Below, in pieces: positions 29,701-38,569 of a stretch of 49,868 bases of DNA (position 1 is its first letter; every line of letters begins with the position of its first letter). The DNA is taken from assembly GCA_025057055.1 (NCBI GenBank), contig JANWYF010000213.1, forward strand, positions 1 to 49,868. Direction: 5' to 3'. This DNA comes from Rhodovarius sp. Its GTDB lineage: Bacteria > Pseudomonadota > Alphaproteobacteria > Acetobacterales > Acetobacteraceae. A program made the position numbers and the translations under genes. Below the pieces are notes generated by a model. That model was given only the letters and a program-made list of their open reading frames with translations. It had not been told where the DNA came from and made no database searches.

Positions 29701-31157
29701 TGGCCGCGCCCCCCTGCCAGCGCGAGGTGGCCGCATTCCTCGCCGCGATCACCGGGCAGGGGGTGGTGGAGACCCACATCTCCCTCATCTTCCTGGGCGA
29801 GACCGAGGCGCTCAAGCTCAAGAAGGCAGTCGATCTCGGCTTCCTCGACTTCCGGAGCCTCGCCGAACGGGCGCGCCTGACTGCCCTTGAACAGGCGCTG
29901 AACGCCCCGCACGCACCCGGCCTCTATCTGGGCGTGGTGCCCATCATCCGCCGCCCCGACGGCAGCCTCGCCCTGGGGGGTGAGGGCGAAGTGCTGGACT
30001 GGGTGCTGCGCATGCGCCGGCTGCCGCCCGATGCCTTCCTCGATGCGCATGCCCCGCTCGATCCGGCGGGGCTCGATGCGCTGGCCGATGCGGTGGCGGC
30101 GCTGCACGCCGCGGCCGCGCCCCGCTCCGGCGATGGCGCGATGGATGCGATCATCGCCGGCAATCGCCGCGCCGCGCTCGAGGCCGGGCTCGATCCGGCC
30201 GCGGTCGAGGCCTGGCACGCCGCCGCCCTGGCAAGGCACGAGGCGCTCCGGCCCTGGCTTGCCGCCCGCGCCGCGGCGGGTTTCCTCCGCCGCTGCCATG
30301 GCGATCTGCACCTCGGCAACATCTGCCTGCTGGAGGGCCGGCCCACCCCCTTCGATGCGCTGGAGTTCGACGAGGCGCTGGCCAGCATCGATGTCGGCTA
30401 TGATCTCGCCTTCCTGCTGATGGACCTCGACCGCCGCTGGGGCCGGCCGGCGGCGAATCGCGTGCTCAACCGCTGGGTGGCGCGCAGCGGCGATGCTGCC
30501 ATGGTGCGTGGGCTGCCGCTGTGGCTGTCGCTGCGGGCGATGATCCGCGCCCATGTCGCAGCCCGGCGCGGCGCGGCCGAGGAAGCATCCGGGCTGCTCG
30601 CCCTCGCGGCACGCTATCTGGCGCCGCCGCCGCCGCGGCTTCTCGCGATCGGCGGGCTGCAGGGCAGCGGCAAATCCACCCTGGCGCGCGCGCTCGCCCC
30701 CTGGCTCGGCCCCGCGCCCGGCGCCCTGGTTCTGCGCAGTGACGAGATCCGCAAGCGCCGCGCCGGGGTGGCGCCGGAACAGCGCCTGCCGCCCGACCGC
30801 TACAGCGCCGAGGAGAGCGCGGCCGTGATGGCCGAACTGCGCCGCATGGCGGCCGAGGCGCTGGCCGCCGGCCATGCCGTCATCGCCGATGCGGTCTTCC
30901 TGCGCGAGGCCGAGCGCACAGCCATGGCCGCGCTGCATCCCTCCTTCCTCGGCATCTGGCTCGAGGCGCCGATCGAGCTCCTGCGCGCGCGCATCGCCGC
31001 ACGGCAATCTGACGCATCCGATGCCGATGCCGCGGTGCTGGAGGCGACGGCGGCGCGCGACCCCGGCCCGATCCTCTGGCAGCGCCTGCCGGCCGACGGT
31101 CAGGCGGAGGAGAGGCTGCGCAAGATGCTGGACTTGCCCGCGGTCGTTTCGCCATAA
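29700..31157 (+). CDS. Bifunctional APH-like / P-loop kinase fusion protein
   Basis: 485 residues. The N-terminal half resembles aminoglycoside-phosphotransferase folds: CHGDLHLGNICL with catalytic HGDLH at 200-204 and a later FDALEFDEALASIDVGYDLA. The C-terminal half is an AAA_33-type P-loop kinase with Walker A GGLQGSGKST (318-327). This two-kinase architecture is widespread in bacteria but its substrate is unknown. TGATG overlap with pdxH implies coupled translation. A gap of only 33 bp leads to the stress-protein gene. Confidence 0.87.
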   Translation: MAAPPCQREVAAFLAAITGQGVVETHISLIFLGETEALKLKKAVDLGFLDFRSLAERARLTALEQALNAPHAPGLYLGVVPIIRRPDGSLALGGEGEVLDWVLRMRRLPPDAFLDAHAPLDPAGLDALADAVAALHAAAAPRSGDGAMDAIIAGNRRAALEAGLDPAAVEAWHAAALARHEALRPWLAARAAAGFLRRCHGDLHLGNICLLEGRPTPFDALEFDEALASIDVGYDLAFLLMDLDRRWGRPAANRVLNRWVARSGDAAMVRGLPLWLSLRAMIRAHVAARRGAAEEASGLLALAARYLAPPPPRLLAIGGLQGSGKSTLARALAPWLGPAPGALVLRSDEIRKRRAGVAPEQRLPPDRYSAEESAAVMAELRRMAAEALAAGHAVIADAVFLREAERTAMAALHPSFLGIWLEAPIELLRARIAARQSDASDADAAVLEATAARDPGPILWQRLPADGQAEERLRKMLDLPAVVSP

Positions 31158-31190
31158 GTCGCCGCAACATCACAGTTGAGGGAGAAGGCG

Positions 31191-32069
31191 ATGGCGTTCC
31201 GCAGATTGCTGGTGCCCCTGACCGGCACCGCGGCGGGTGAGGCCGCACTCGCCACCGCGCTGATGACCGCGCGCATCTGGAACAGCCACATCCATTGCCT
31301 GCATGTGCGCATCGATGCGCGCGACGTGGCGCCCCTGGCCGGGGAGGGGCTGTCGGGGGCGATGATCGAGGAGATGATGGCCGCCACCGAGCGCGAGGCC
31401 GGCGAACGCGCCGCCCGGGTCAAGGCGCTGTTCGACCGCTTCGCCGGGTCGGTGGGCGACGTCACCCTGGCCGACAGCGCCGAGCATGCGAACAAGGCCG
31501 ATGGCGTCACCCTCTCATTCGAATCGATCCCGGGGCGGGAGGAGGACATCGTCGCGCAGCAGTCGCGCCTCTATGACCTCGTGGTGGTGCCGCACCCCGA
31601 GGCGGGGGACGACGTCTCCTCCTCCGATGCGCTGCATGCCGTGCTCTTCGACAGCGGGCGGCCGGTGCTGATCGCCCCGCCCACCCCGCCGGCCAGCATC
31701 GGCACTCGCGTCTGCTGCGCCTGGAACGGCACGGCCGAAAGCGCTGCCGCGATGGCCGCGGTGCTGCCCTGGCTGCATCATGCCAAGGCGCGGCGCGTGC
31801 TCTACGCCGACGAATACCAGCGCCGCGGCCCGAAGGTGGAGGGCATCCTGGCCTATCTCAAATGGCACGGCATCGAGGCCGAAGCGGTCCAGTTCAAGCC
31901 GTCGGGCAAGGATGTCGGGGCGGGGCTGTTGGCCGCCGCGCGGGAGTTCAACGCCGATCTGCTCAGCATGGGCGCCTACAGCCATTCGCGCATCCGCCAG
32001 CTGATCCTGGGCGGCGTGACCCGCCACGTGCTCGAACACGCCGAGATCCCTGTGCTGATGTGCCGCTGA
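31191..32069 (+). CDS. Universal stress protein (UspA family, two-domain length)
   Basis: 292 residues, about twice a single Usp domain. The C-terminal Usp motif LLSMGAYSHSRIRQLILGG followed by VTRHVLEHAEIPVLM fits the GX2GX9G(S/T) ATP-binding consensus. The N-terminal half (RRLLVPLTGTAAGEAALATAL) is a weaker Usp copy. Members bind ATP or AMP and help survival under stress. The ATG at 31191 has GGGAGAAGG upstream; an in-frame TTG at 31176 is rejected. Confidence 0.88.
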   Translation: MAFRRLLVPLTGTAAGEAALATALMTARIWNSHIHCLHVRIDARDVAPLAGEGLSGAMIEEMMAATEREAGERAARVKALFDRFAGSVGDVTLADSAEHANKADGVTLSFESIPGREEDIVAQQSRLYDLVVVPHPEAGDDVSSSDALHAVLFDSGRPVLIAPPTPPASIGTRVCCAWNGTAESAAAMAAVLPWLHHAKARRVLYADEYQRRGPKVEGILAYLKWHGIEAEAVQFKPSGKDVGAGLLAAAREFNADLLSMGAYSHSRIRQLILGGVTRHVLEHAEIPVLMCR

Positions 32070-32184
32070 GCCGATCATCACCGGCCCGAATGGGGCTGAT
32101 CCGGCCGGCGCGATGGCGCCGCCCGGCCCGCCGCACCATCTGCCGACGCGGCGGTCCTCTCTGAGGGCCGGGGGAGATCCTTCC

Positions 32185-32901
32185 ATGATCGACATCCGAC
32201 CTTTCGCAACCCTCGGCCGTGCCGATTTCGGCTGGCTCAAGGCACGGCACCATTTCAGCTTCGGCCATTACCGGGACCCCGCCCGCATGGGCTGGGGTCG
32301 GCTGCGCGTCTGGAACGACGACGAGATCGCGCCGGGCAGCGGCTTCGACCCCCACCCGCACCGCGACATGGAGATCATCACCTATGTCCGGCAGGGCGCG
32401 ATCACCCATCGCGACAGCATGGGCAACATCGGCCGCACCGCCGCCGGCGATGTGCAGGTGATGTCGGCGGGCAGCGGCATCGTGCACAGCGAATACAACC
32501 TGGAGCCCGAAGCGACGACGCTGTTTCAGATCTGGATCCTGCCTGACCGGCAGGGCGCACCGCCGGCCTGGGGTTCGCGCAGCTTCCCCAAGGCGGGGCG
32601 AGAGGCGCGCTTCGCCGTGCTGGCCAGCGGCCGGGCCGGCGATGCCGCGGGCAGCGAGGATGGCCCCCTGCCGATCAACGCCGATGCGGCGGTGATGGCC
32701 GCCACCCTCGCCCCGGGGCAGGAGCTGATCCAGCCGCTTGATCCCGCGCGCCTCGCCTATCTGGTGGCAGCGCGCGGGCGCGTCGTGGTCAACGGTTTGC
32801 CGGTCGGCCCCCGCGACGGCGCGGCGATCCGGGCAGAAGCCGAACTGCGCATCCGCGCCGAGGAGGAGGCCGAGCTCGTGATGGTGGAAGCGGCCGCCTG
32901 A
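32185..32901 (+). CDS. Pirin family protein (cupin, quercetinase-like)
   Basis: 238 residues. The metal site is clear: HPHRDMEIITYV supplies His57 and His59, and GSGIVHSEYN supplies His101 and Glu103, nearly the numbering of human pirin. Pirins bind iron; bacterial members have quercetin 2,3-dioxygenase activity or regulatory roles. The ATG at 32185 follows a GGGGGAG site. It is convergent with glcF (24 bp gap). Confidence 0.93.
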   Translation: MIDIRPFATLGRADFGWLKARHHFSFGHYRDPARMGWGRLRVWNDDEIAPGSGFDPHPHRDMEIITYVRQGAITHRDSMGNIGRTAAGDVQVMSAGSGIVHSEYNLEPEATTLFQIWILPDRQGAPPAWGSRSFPKAGREARFAVLASGRAGDAAGSEDGPLPINADAAVMAATLAPGQELIQPLDPARLAYLVAARGRVVVNGLPVGPRDGAAIRAEAELRIRAEEEAELVMVEAAA

Positions 32902-32925
32902 GGCCGCGGCAGCGGGGCGCTCCGC

Positions 32926-34215
32926 TCAGCCCAGGGCTGACGGCCGCGGCCCCCCTGCCATCCAATCGAGCAGCTGCACGGTGTGCACGACCGGCAGCCC
33001 CCCGCCGGCCAGCTGGGTGAGGCAGCCGATGTTGCCGGCCGCGATCACCTGCGCGCCGGTGCGGCGCAGCCTGGCCAGTTTGCGCGCGCGCAGCCGCTGC
33101 GCGATCTCGGGCTGCAGGATATTGTAGGTGCCGGCCGACCCGCAGCAGAGATGCCCCTCGGCCGGTTCCTTCACGATGAAGCCCGCACGCTCCAGCAGCC
33201 GCCGCGGCAGCGTCGTGATCTTCTGCCCATGCTGCAGCGAACAGGCGCTGTGATAGGCGATGGTGATGCCCGGCGCCTCCCGCGTCGGGCGATAGCCGAA
33301 CTTCTCCAGCACCTCGGTCACATCCATCGCCAGCGCCGCGACACGGGCGGCGGTCTCGGCCTCGGGTTCGGTGCGGAACATGAAGCCGTAATCCTTGACC
33401 GTGGTGCCGCAGCCCGAGGCATTGATCACCACCGCATCGAGCGAATCGAGGCCAAGGGCAGCCCAGGCCGCGATGTTGGCGCGCGCCGCCGCCATCGCCG
33501 GGGCATGCCGGCCCATATGGTGGGTCAGCGCACCGCAGCAGCCCGCCTCGCGGGGCACCACCACCTCGATCCCCATGCGGGTGAGCAGCCGGATGGTGGC
33601 GGCGTTGATCTCGGGATCGAGCACCTGTTGCGCGCAGCCGGCCAGCAGCGCAACCCGCCCGCGCCGTGCGCCCTCCGCCGCATGGGTCCCCACCACCGGC
33701 AGGGCTGCGGGCAGGCGTTCGGGGGCCAGCGCCAGCATGGCGCGCAGCCGCTCTGCCGTCTGGCCCCGGCCCGGGATCACGCCAGACAGCCGCTTGCCGA
33801 GGCGCGCCAGCCGCAGCGCCGCGCGGAAGCGGCCCGGATGCGGCAGCAGGAAGGCGAGCAGAAAGCGCAAAGCGCGATCCGGCAGCGGGCGGCGATAGGT
33901 CTCCTCGATATGGCGGCGCGCATGATCGACGAGATGCATGTAATGCACGCCCGAGGGGCAGGTGGTCATGCAGGAGAGGCAGGAGAGGCAGCGGTCGATG
34001 TGGCGCGCCTCGACCTCGGTCGCGGCGCGGCCGTTCTCCAGCATGTCCTTGATGAGGTAGATGCGCCCGCGGGGGCTGTCCAACTCATCGCCGAGTTCGA
34101 CGAAGGTCGGGCAGGTGGCGGTGCACATCCCGCAATGGACGCAGCTGCGCAGGATGCGGTTGCATTCGGCGATGTCGGCATCCTGCAGCTGCAGGGCGGT
34201 GAAGTTGGTCTGCAC
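32926..34215 (-). CDS. glcF: Glycolate oxidase iron-sulfur subunit
   Basis: 429 residues. Two N-terminal 4Fe-4S motifs: Cys25, 28, 31, 35 (CVHCGMCTATCP) and Cys76, 79, 82, 86 (CLSCLSCMTTCP). Two CCG domains follow (EAGCCGALTHHMG, HLCCGSAGTYN), which often bind haem or a further cluster. GlcF carries electrons from the GlcD/GlcE flavoprotein of glycolate oxidase to quinone at the inner membrane. glcD and glcE are not present in the window, so the locus is split. A related lactate-oxidase subunit cannot be fully excluded. Confidence 0.88.
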   Translation of the reverse strand: MQTNFTALQLQDADIAECNRILRSCVHCGMCTATCPTFVELGDELDSPRGRIYLIKDMLENGRAATEVEARHIDRCLSCLSCMTTCPSGVHYMHLVDHARRHIEETYRRPLPDRALRFLLAFLLPHPGRFRAALRLARLGKRLSGVIPGRGQTAERLRAMLALAPERLPAALPVVGTHAAEGARRGRVALLAGCAQQVLDPEINAATIRLLTRMGIEVVVPREAGCCGALTHHMGRHAPAMAAARANIAAWAALGLDSLDAVVINASGCGTTVKDYGFMFRTEPEAETAARVAALAMDVTEVLEKFGYRPTREAPGITIAYHSACSLQHGQKITTLPRRLLERAGFIVKEPAEGHLCCGSAGTYNILQPEIAQRLRARKLARLRRTGAQVIAAGNIGCLTQLAGGGLPVVHTVQLLDWMAGGPRPSALG

Positions 34216-34431
34216 GGCATTCCCCCGGGCTGTGCCCGTTAGATGCCGCCGATCGGCGCGCGGTCAAAGGGGCGCGGCGCCCTCCGCCGGCAGCCGGCCC
34301 GCCTCGGCGCAAGGCCCGAGGCGGCAGCGGCGCCCTGCCCTTGCGCGCCCCTCCTCCGCCGCCGCGCGCGGGGCAGCTGGGCACGACGCCTGCCCGCCGG
34401 GGCCGGCGGAACCGTTTCTGCGGCCGGCGCC

Positions 34432-35217
34432 TCAACGCGGCAGGCGGTCGAGCCGGACCAGCGTCGCATGGGCGCTGCCCCACCAGCGCGGGGCGAGTTC
34501 GATGCGCAGCGGCAGCGGCGGTGCATCCTCGCGCAGGGTGGCGACCCAGGCGGTGAGCTTGACGGGCTCGGGCGGGCGGGCGGGATCCTCATCCAGGCGG
34601 AAGCCGGCCAGCAGCCGGCTCTCGATCTCGCAGCGCAGGCCCCGCCCCTGCAGGCCCGTGCCCCAGTCATTGGGCACCACCTCGGCCGCCGCGGCGGTGC
34701 GCACCACCACGCGGGAGAGCCGCCGCGCGTCATAAAGCCGCGTCTCCGCCTCGCAGCGGTTGGTCGCGGTGATGATGCGCGTCAGCCCGACCACGGCGGT
34801 CAAGGCATCAACCGCGCCCAGCGCGCGGTCGGGCGGGATCTCCTCCCGCGCCTCGCTGCTGTTGCTGGGCAGCACGGCGCGCAGCACGGGCCGGCCCTCG
34901 GGGTCAAAGACCATATCGACCAGCCGGCGCTGGCCGCGGACATGCCCATCGACGCGATAGGCGAGCGGGCGCGGCGTATCGCCCTGCCACTCCCCCTCCA
35001 CCACCGTGCGCTGTTCGCTGTGCGCGAACCAGGCGGCGATGCCACGGGTGCGGCTGTGCACTTCGACCCGGTAGCGCGGACCATCGAGGGTGAAGGTCAC
35101 CTCGGCCTGCAGGGCGCGCAGCCCGCCGATGTGAAGGTCATAGACCGCCCGCCAGGTCTGGGCGGCGGCCGGGGCGGCCGCCGAGAGACAGAGCAGCAGG
35201 GCCAGCACGCGGTGCAT
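34432..35217 (-). CDS. DUF3108 domain-containing exported protein
   Basis: 261 residues. A clear signal peptide (MHRVLALLLCLSAAAPAAAQ, cleavage near residue 20) is followed by the DUF3108 pattern: YDLHIGGLRALQAEVTF, YRVEVHSRTRGIAAWF, RRLVDMVFD and PPDRALGAVDALTAV. Probably periplasmic; function unknown. It starts 79 bp after the methyltransferase stop, so it could be distal in the same transcript as the pterin-like cluster. The 216-bp gap to glcF is non-coding. Confidence 0.82.
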   Translation of the reverse strand: MHRVLALLLCLSAAAPAAAQTWRAVYDLHIGGLRALQAEVTFTLDGPRYRVEVHSRTRGIAAWFAHSEQRTVVEGEWQGDTPRPLAYRVDGHVRGQRRLVDMVFDPEGRPVLRAVLPSNSSEAREEIPPDRALGAVDALTAVVGLTRIITATNRCEAETRLYDARRLSRVVVRTAAAAEVVPNDWGTGLQGRGLRCEIESRLLAGFRLDEDPARPPEPVKLTAWVATLREDAPPLPLRIELAPRWWGSAHATLVRLDRLPR

Positions 35218-35296
35218 GCCGCAGATGTCGCATCGGCCGCGCCGTGCGCAAGGGATCGGGCAGCCCGAATGCCGGCGGGCGACGACCGCGGCCGCC

Positions 35297-36178
35297 TCAG
35301 CCCGGAACGCCGGGGGGCAGGGCCAGCAGATCGCAATGCGGCACCAGGATCGACAGCCGCCCGGCCGCGATCTGCGCCTGCCGCGCCGCGGCCCACTCCT
35401 GCAGCCGGCGGGACGCCCCGCGTTCCCAGCGCGCTGCCGCCTCGAGCATGCCCTCGGTCAGGGCCTGGGCCAGGGGGCGGTCGCCGCGGCGGATCCGCCA
35501 GGGGCTCGGCGCTGTCAGGACGCGGTAGCCATGGGCCGTGAAGGCGCGGGCGAGCACGGCGGGCGCGGCATCGCCCAGCGCCCGCCCGCCCAGGCCCTTG
35601 TCGCGCGCCTGATCGCGGGCGAAGCCGCGGCGCAGATAGGCATCGGCCGGATGCGGGGGGGTGAAGCGCGCCGGGCCTGCGGTGTTCAACGCCGCGTAGA
35701 AGGGCAGGCGGCGCGAGGCACAGGCGGCGGCCATCGCCTCCACCCAATCCGCGCTGACCAGATCGCACAGCGCGCTGCAGACCACCGCATCCGCCTGCGC
35801 AAGCGGCAAGCCGTGCGGGGCCAGGGCGAGGTTGGCGACCAGCCCCTCCACCCGCCAGGCCCCGCCGGGGGCATGCACCAGCAGGGTGCGCCGGTTCGGG
35901 AAGGTGGCGGGAATGCCCTGTTGCTCCGCCCGCTCGGCGATGGTGGAGAAGGCTGCCTCCAGCAGCGCGGCATCGGCATCGACCAGCAGCCAAGCCTGCG
36001 CCCGGCCGATCAGGGGTGCCAGCCAGCGCGTCAGTGCCCCCGTCCCGGCGCCGAGGTCGAGCAGCCGGGGCCTGAGCGGCAAGGCATCGCGCAGCGCCAG
36101 CGCCAGCCCGAGATCGCGCGCCCGGGCATCCTGTGCTTCGCGCAGCTCCAGCCATTCGGCAGAGAAGCTCTCGCTCAT
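35297..36178 (-). CDS. Class I SAM-dependent methyltransferase (cluster member)
   Basis: 293 residues. SAM-binding motif I is LLDLGAGTGALTRWL (Gly-rich loop 41-47) with an acidic residue in LLVDADAALLE. Later segments LVANLALAPHGLPL and DAVVCSALCDLVSADW fit motifs II-IV. The C terminus is unusual for small-molecule methyltransferases (AARQAQIAAGRLSILVPHCDLLAL). It overlaps the GT4 gene by 4 bp. As the last gene of the five-gene cluster it would methylate the product of the upstream enzymes. Confidence 0.82.
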   Translation of the reverse strand: MSESFSAEWLELREAQDARARDLGLALALRDALPLRPRLLDLGAGTGALTRWLAPLIGRAQAWLLVDADAALLEAAFSTIAERAEQQGIPATFPNRRTLLVHAPGGAWRVEGLVANLALAPHGLPLAQADAVVCSALCDLVSADWVEAMAAACASRRLPFYAALNTAGPARFTPPHPADAYLRRGFARDQARDKGLGGRALGDAAPAVLARAFTAHGYRVLTAPSPWRIRRGDRPLAQALTEGMLEAAARWERGASRRLQEWAAARQAQIAAGRLSILVPHCDLLALPPGVPG

Positions 36179-37206
36179 GCGACGCGTTCCAACTCGGCAG
36201 CGAAGAGGGCCGCGCGGTCCTCCCAGCGCGGCAGACGTTGCGCTGCGGCCCAGGCGGCATCGGCCATCCGGGCGCGCAGCGCGGAATCGAAAATGACCCG
36301 GCGCATGGCGCGCGAGAGGCTGGCGGCATCACCGGGCGGGGAGAGCACGCAGGCCTCTTTCGGCACCACCTCGGCGATCGCGCCACCGGCCGTGATCGCG
36401 CAGGGCAGGCCGCGGGCCAGCGCCTCGGCCGCGGCCATGCCATAGCCCTCCCAGTAGGTGGCCAGGGCGAACAGATCCGCCGTGTCATAGGCGGCGGCGA
36501 GCGCCGGGCCCGAGAGTTCACCGGCGAAGGTCACCCGCTGCGCGATGCCGAGCTCCTCCGCCAGTGCCTGGAGGCCGTCGGCATGCACCGGATCGCGCGC
36601 CGCCCCGACGATGGTCAGCCGCCAGTCGAGGTCGGTTAGCCGTGCCAGGGCGCGCAGCAGCACGTCATGGCCCTTGCGCGGCACCAGCGCGCCGACCGAG
36701 AGGATGCGGCAGACCCCATCGGCCGAGCCGCGGGCGCGCGGCGCCGGGTCGGTGCCCGGCTCGACCACCCCGATGCGGTCGGGATCGACCGCGAAATCCT
36801 TGGCCAGCCGCTCGGCCGTCAGGCGCGAGGTGGCAATGAGCCGGGGCAGCCGCGGCAGCATCGCCGCCTCGATCGCGCGCAGCCGCTCGGCATCGAGCCC
36901 CCTCTCGAGCGCCGTCGGGTGATGGATCAGCCCGACCGCGCGGCGGGCGATCAGCTCCCCCAGCAGCGGCCGGAAGGCGGGCAGGCCGAGGCCGTCCACC
37001 ACCGGCAGCCGCTCCGGCCCGAGGCGTTCCAGCGCGGCCCGCGCCGCGGCCTCGGCCGCGGGGTCGGGCAGCGGATGCCGCCCGGCGAGCTCCAGCACCT
37101 CCACGTCATGGCCGAGCGCGCGCAGCCCTGCCACCATCCGCTGGTCATAGAGGTAGCCGCCTGAGAGGGTCTCGAAGGGGGCGGGCACCAGCAGGGCGAT
37201 CTTCAC
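36175..37206 (-). CDS. Glycosyltransferase family 4 (GT-B fold)
   Basis: 343 residues. GT-B enzyme: N-terminal KIALLVPAPFETLSGGYLYDQ donor-side glycine loop; C-terminal VEPGTD (149-152), SVGALVPRKGHDVLLRA and the EX7E motif in YWEGYGMAAAEALARGLP (Glu253, Glu261). Retaining transferase using a nucleotide sugar. It overlaps the pterin-synthase-like gene and the methyltransferase by 4 bp each. Embedding between small-molecule enzymes argues for glycosylating a soluble metabolite rather than a cell-wall polymer. Confidence 0.88.
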   Translation of the reverse strand: MKIALLVPAPFETLSGGYLYDQRMVAGLRALGHDVEVLELAGRHPLPDPAAEAAARAALERLGPERLPVVDGLGLPAFRPLLGELIARRAVGLIHHPTALERGLDAERLRAIEAAMLPRLPRLIATSRLTAERLAKDFAVDPDRIGVVEPGTDPAPRARGSADGVCRILSVGALVPRKGHDVLLRALARLTDLDWRLTIVGAARDPVHADGLQALAEELGIAQRVTFAGELSGPALAAAYDTADLFALATYWEGYGMAAAEALARGLPCAITAGGAIAEVVPKEACVLSPPGDAASLSRAMRRVIFDSALRARMADAAWAAAQRLPRWEDRAALFAAELERVA

Positions 37207-37604
37207 GCCACCGGCCCCTCATAGGCGGCCCAGGCGAGGTGGCTTTCGCGCAGCGTGACCTTGATCGAGGCGACCCGCGCCCCGCCGGGCCCCATCCGGC
37301 CATCCTTGCAAGCCTCGGCGAGCAGGCCGTGGATATAGGCGCAGAGATATTCGGTCGTGGTGTTGCGCCCGGCGAAGATGGGCTCCTCATCCAGGTTGCG
37401 GTAGTCGAGCGTGGCCAGGATGTGGCGCAGCTGCTCGCGGGCGATGCCGATGTCGATCAGCAGATCCTGCTCATCGAGCGTGGGGGAGCGGAACTCGGCC
37501 TCGACGATGAAGGTCGCGCCGTGCAGGCGCTGCGCCGGGCCGAAGACGGCGCCGCGGAAGCTGTGGGCGACCATGATGTGATCGACGACGGTCAGGCTGA
37601 ACAT
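37203..37604 (-). CDS. Degenerate 6-pyruvoyl/6-carboxy-tetrahydropterin synthase-fold protein
   Basis: 133 residues, the PTPS/QueD length. The T-fold order is preserved: MVAHSF (His14), RLHGATFIVEAEF (His28), LIDIGIAREQLRHIL, ATLDYRNLDE, TTTEYLCAYIHGLLAEA, KVTLRESHLAW (Glu120). By comparison with QueD the third zinc histidine of the HGH motif is Ala30, the catalytic Cys position is Ala24 and the His of the LDH motif is Tyr68. Asp67 and Glu120 remain. It overlaps the MDR gene by 13 bp and the GT4 gene by 4 bp. The family fold is clear, but ordinary PTPS or QueD chemistry is unlikely. Confidence 0.8.
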   Translation of the reverse strand: MFSLTVVDHIMVAHSFRGAVFGPAQRLHGATFIVEAEFRSPTLDEQDLLIDIGIAREQLRHILATLDYRNLDEEPIFAGRNTTTEYLCAYIHGLLAEACKDGRMGPGGARVASIKVTLRESHLAWAAYEGPVA

Positions 37605-38569
37605 CCGGTGCTTTCCTGTTCGCAGGTGACGACGGGACAGAGGGCGGGTTCGGTCAGCAGCGCGCCGTAGCGCGCCGGCAGCTCGGCGAAGGGCACCACG
37701 GGGCCGAGCAGCATATCGAGCCTCTCATCGGCCAGCAGCTCGAGGGCCAGGGCCATGCGCTCGGCATGGCTGCGCCGGCCGCGCATGGCGGGGGCGATGC
37801 TGCCCACCTGGGTCGAGATCAGGCGGAGGCGCTTCTGGTGGAAGGCCTCGCCCAGGGGCAGGGCGGGGCAGTCGGTGCCGAACCAGCTCGCCTCGATGAT
37901 CCGGGCCTCGAAGGCGGCGCGGGAGAGGGCCAGGGCGAGCCCCGCTTCGGTCGCGCTCGCATGCAGGATCAGCTCCTGTTCCGCCGGCGCCTCCTCTGGC
38001 GCGGCGAAGCGGGCACCGAGCGTCTGCGCGATGGCGGCACGGCCGGGGTCGAGGTCGGTGACGGTGACCCGCATCCCCGGAATCTGGGCGAGCAGGAAAG
38101 CGGCGAGCAGCCCGACCACGCCCGCTCCGATGACCAGCGCGCGCTCGCCCGGAAGGGGTTGCGCATCCCAGAGCGCATTGAGCGCCGTCTCCATGTTGGC
38201 GGCGAGCACGGCGCGGCGTGTGGGCAGCGCCTCGGGCAGGGGGGTGCAGAGCGCTGCCGGGGCCAGGAAGCGTTCCTGATGCGGGGCGAGGACGAAGACG
38301 CGCCGACCCGCCAGCGCCCCGTCCTCGGCCAGACCGACGGCGCAGTAGCCGTATTTGACGGGGAAGGGGAAATCCCCCTCCTGCAGGGGAGCGCGCATCA
38401 GCGCATATTGGGAGGGGGGGATGCGCCCCTGCCAGACCAGACGCTCCGTCCCGCGGGAGATCCCGCTGGCCAGCAGCCGCACCGTCACCTCATCCGGCCC
38501 GCGCGGGGGCAGCGGCGTCTCGCGCAGCTCCGCCCGGCCGGGGCCGGTGATCCAGAGCGCCTTCGGCAT
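37592..38569 (-). CDS. Medium-chain dehydrogenase/reductase without visible zinc ligands (BchC-like N terminus)
   Basis: 325 residues. The Rossmann motif is GAGVVGLLAAFLL, preceded by AANMETALNALWD. The N-terminal segment ASGISRGTERLVWQG resembles that of BchC and related MDR proteins. Neither the catalytic Cys/His-Glu zinc set nor the four-cysteine structural lobe is seen, so it is probably a zinc-independent NAD(P)-dependent oxidoreductase despite the usual family name. The ATG at 38569 overlaps the RibD-like stop by 1 bp (TGATG); a GTG three bases upstream is the alternative start. Confidence 0.85.
   Translation of the reverse strand: MPKALWITGPGRAELRETPLPPRGPDEVTVRLLASGISRGTERLVWQGRIPPSQYALMRAPLQEGDFPFPVKYGYCAVGLAEDGALAGRRVFVLAPHQERFLAPAALCTPLPEALPTRRAVLAANMETALNALWDAQPLPGERALVIGAGVVGLLAAFLLAQIPGMRVTVTDLDPGRAAIAQTLGARFAAPEEAPAEQELILHASATEAGLALALSRAAFEARIIEASWFGTDCPALPLGEAFHQKRLRLISTQVGSIAPAMRGRRSHAERMALALELLADERLDMLLGPVVPFAELPARYGALLTEPALCPVVTCEQESTGCSA

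Noticed and set aside
31176-31191. TTG at 31176 as alternative start of the universal stress protein
   Set aside because: GGGAGAAGG lies just upstream of the ATG at 31191 with normal spacing and overlaps the codons after the TTG.
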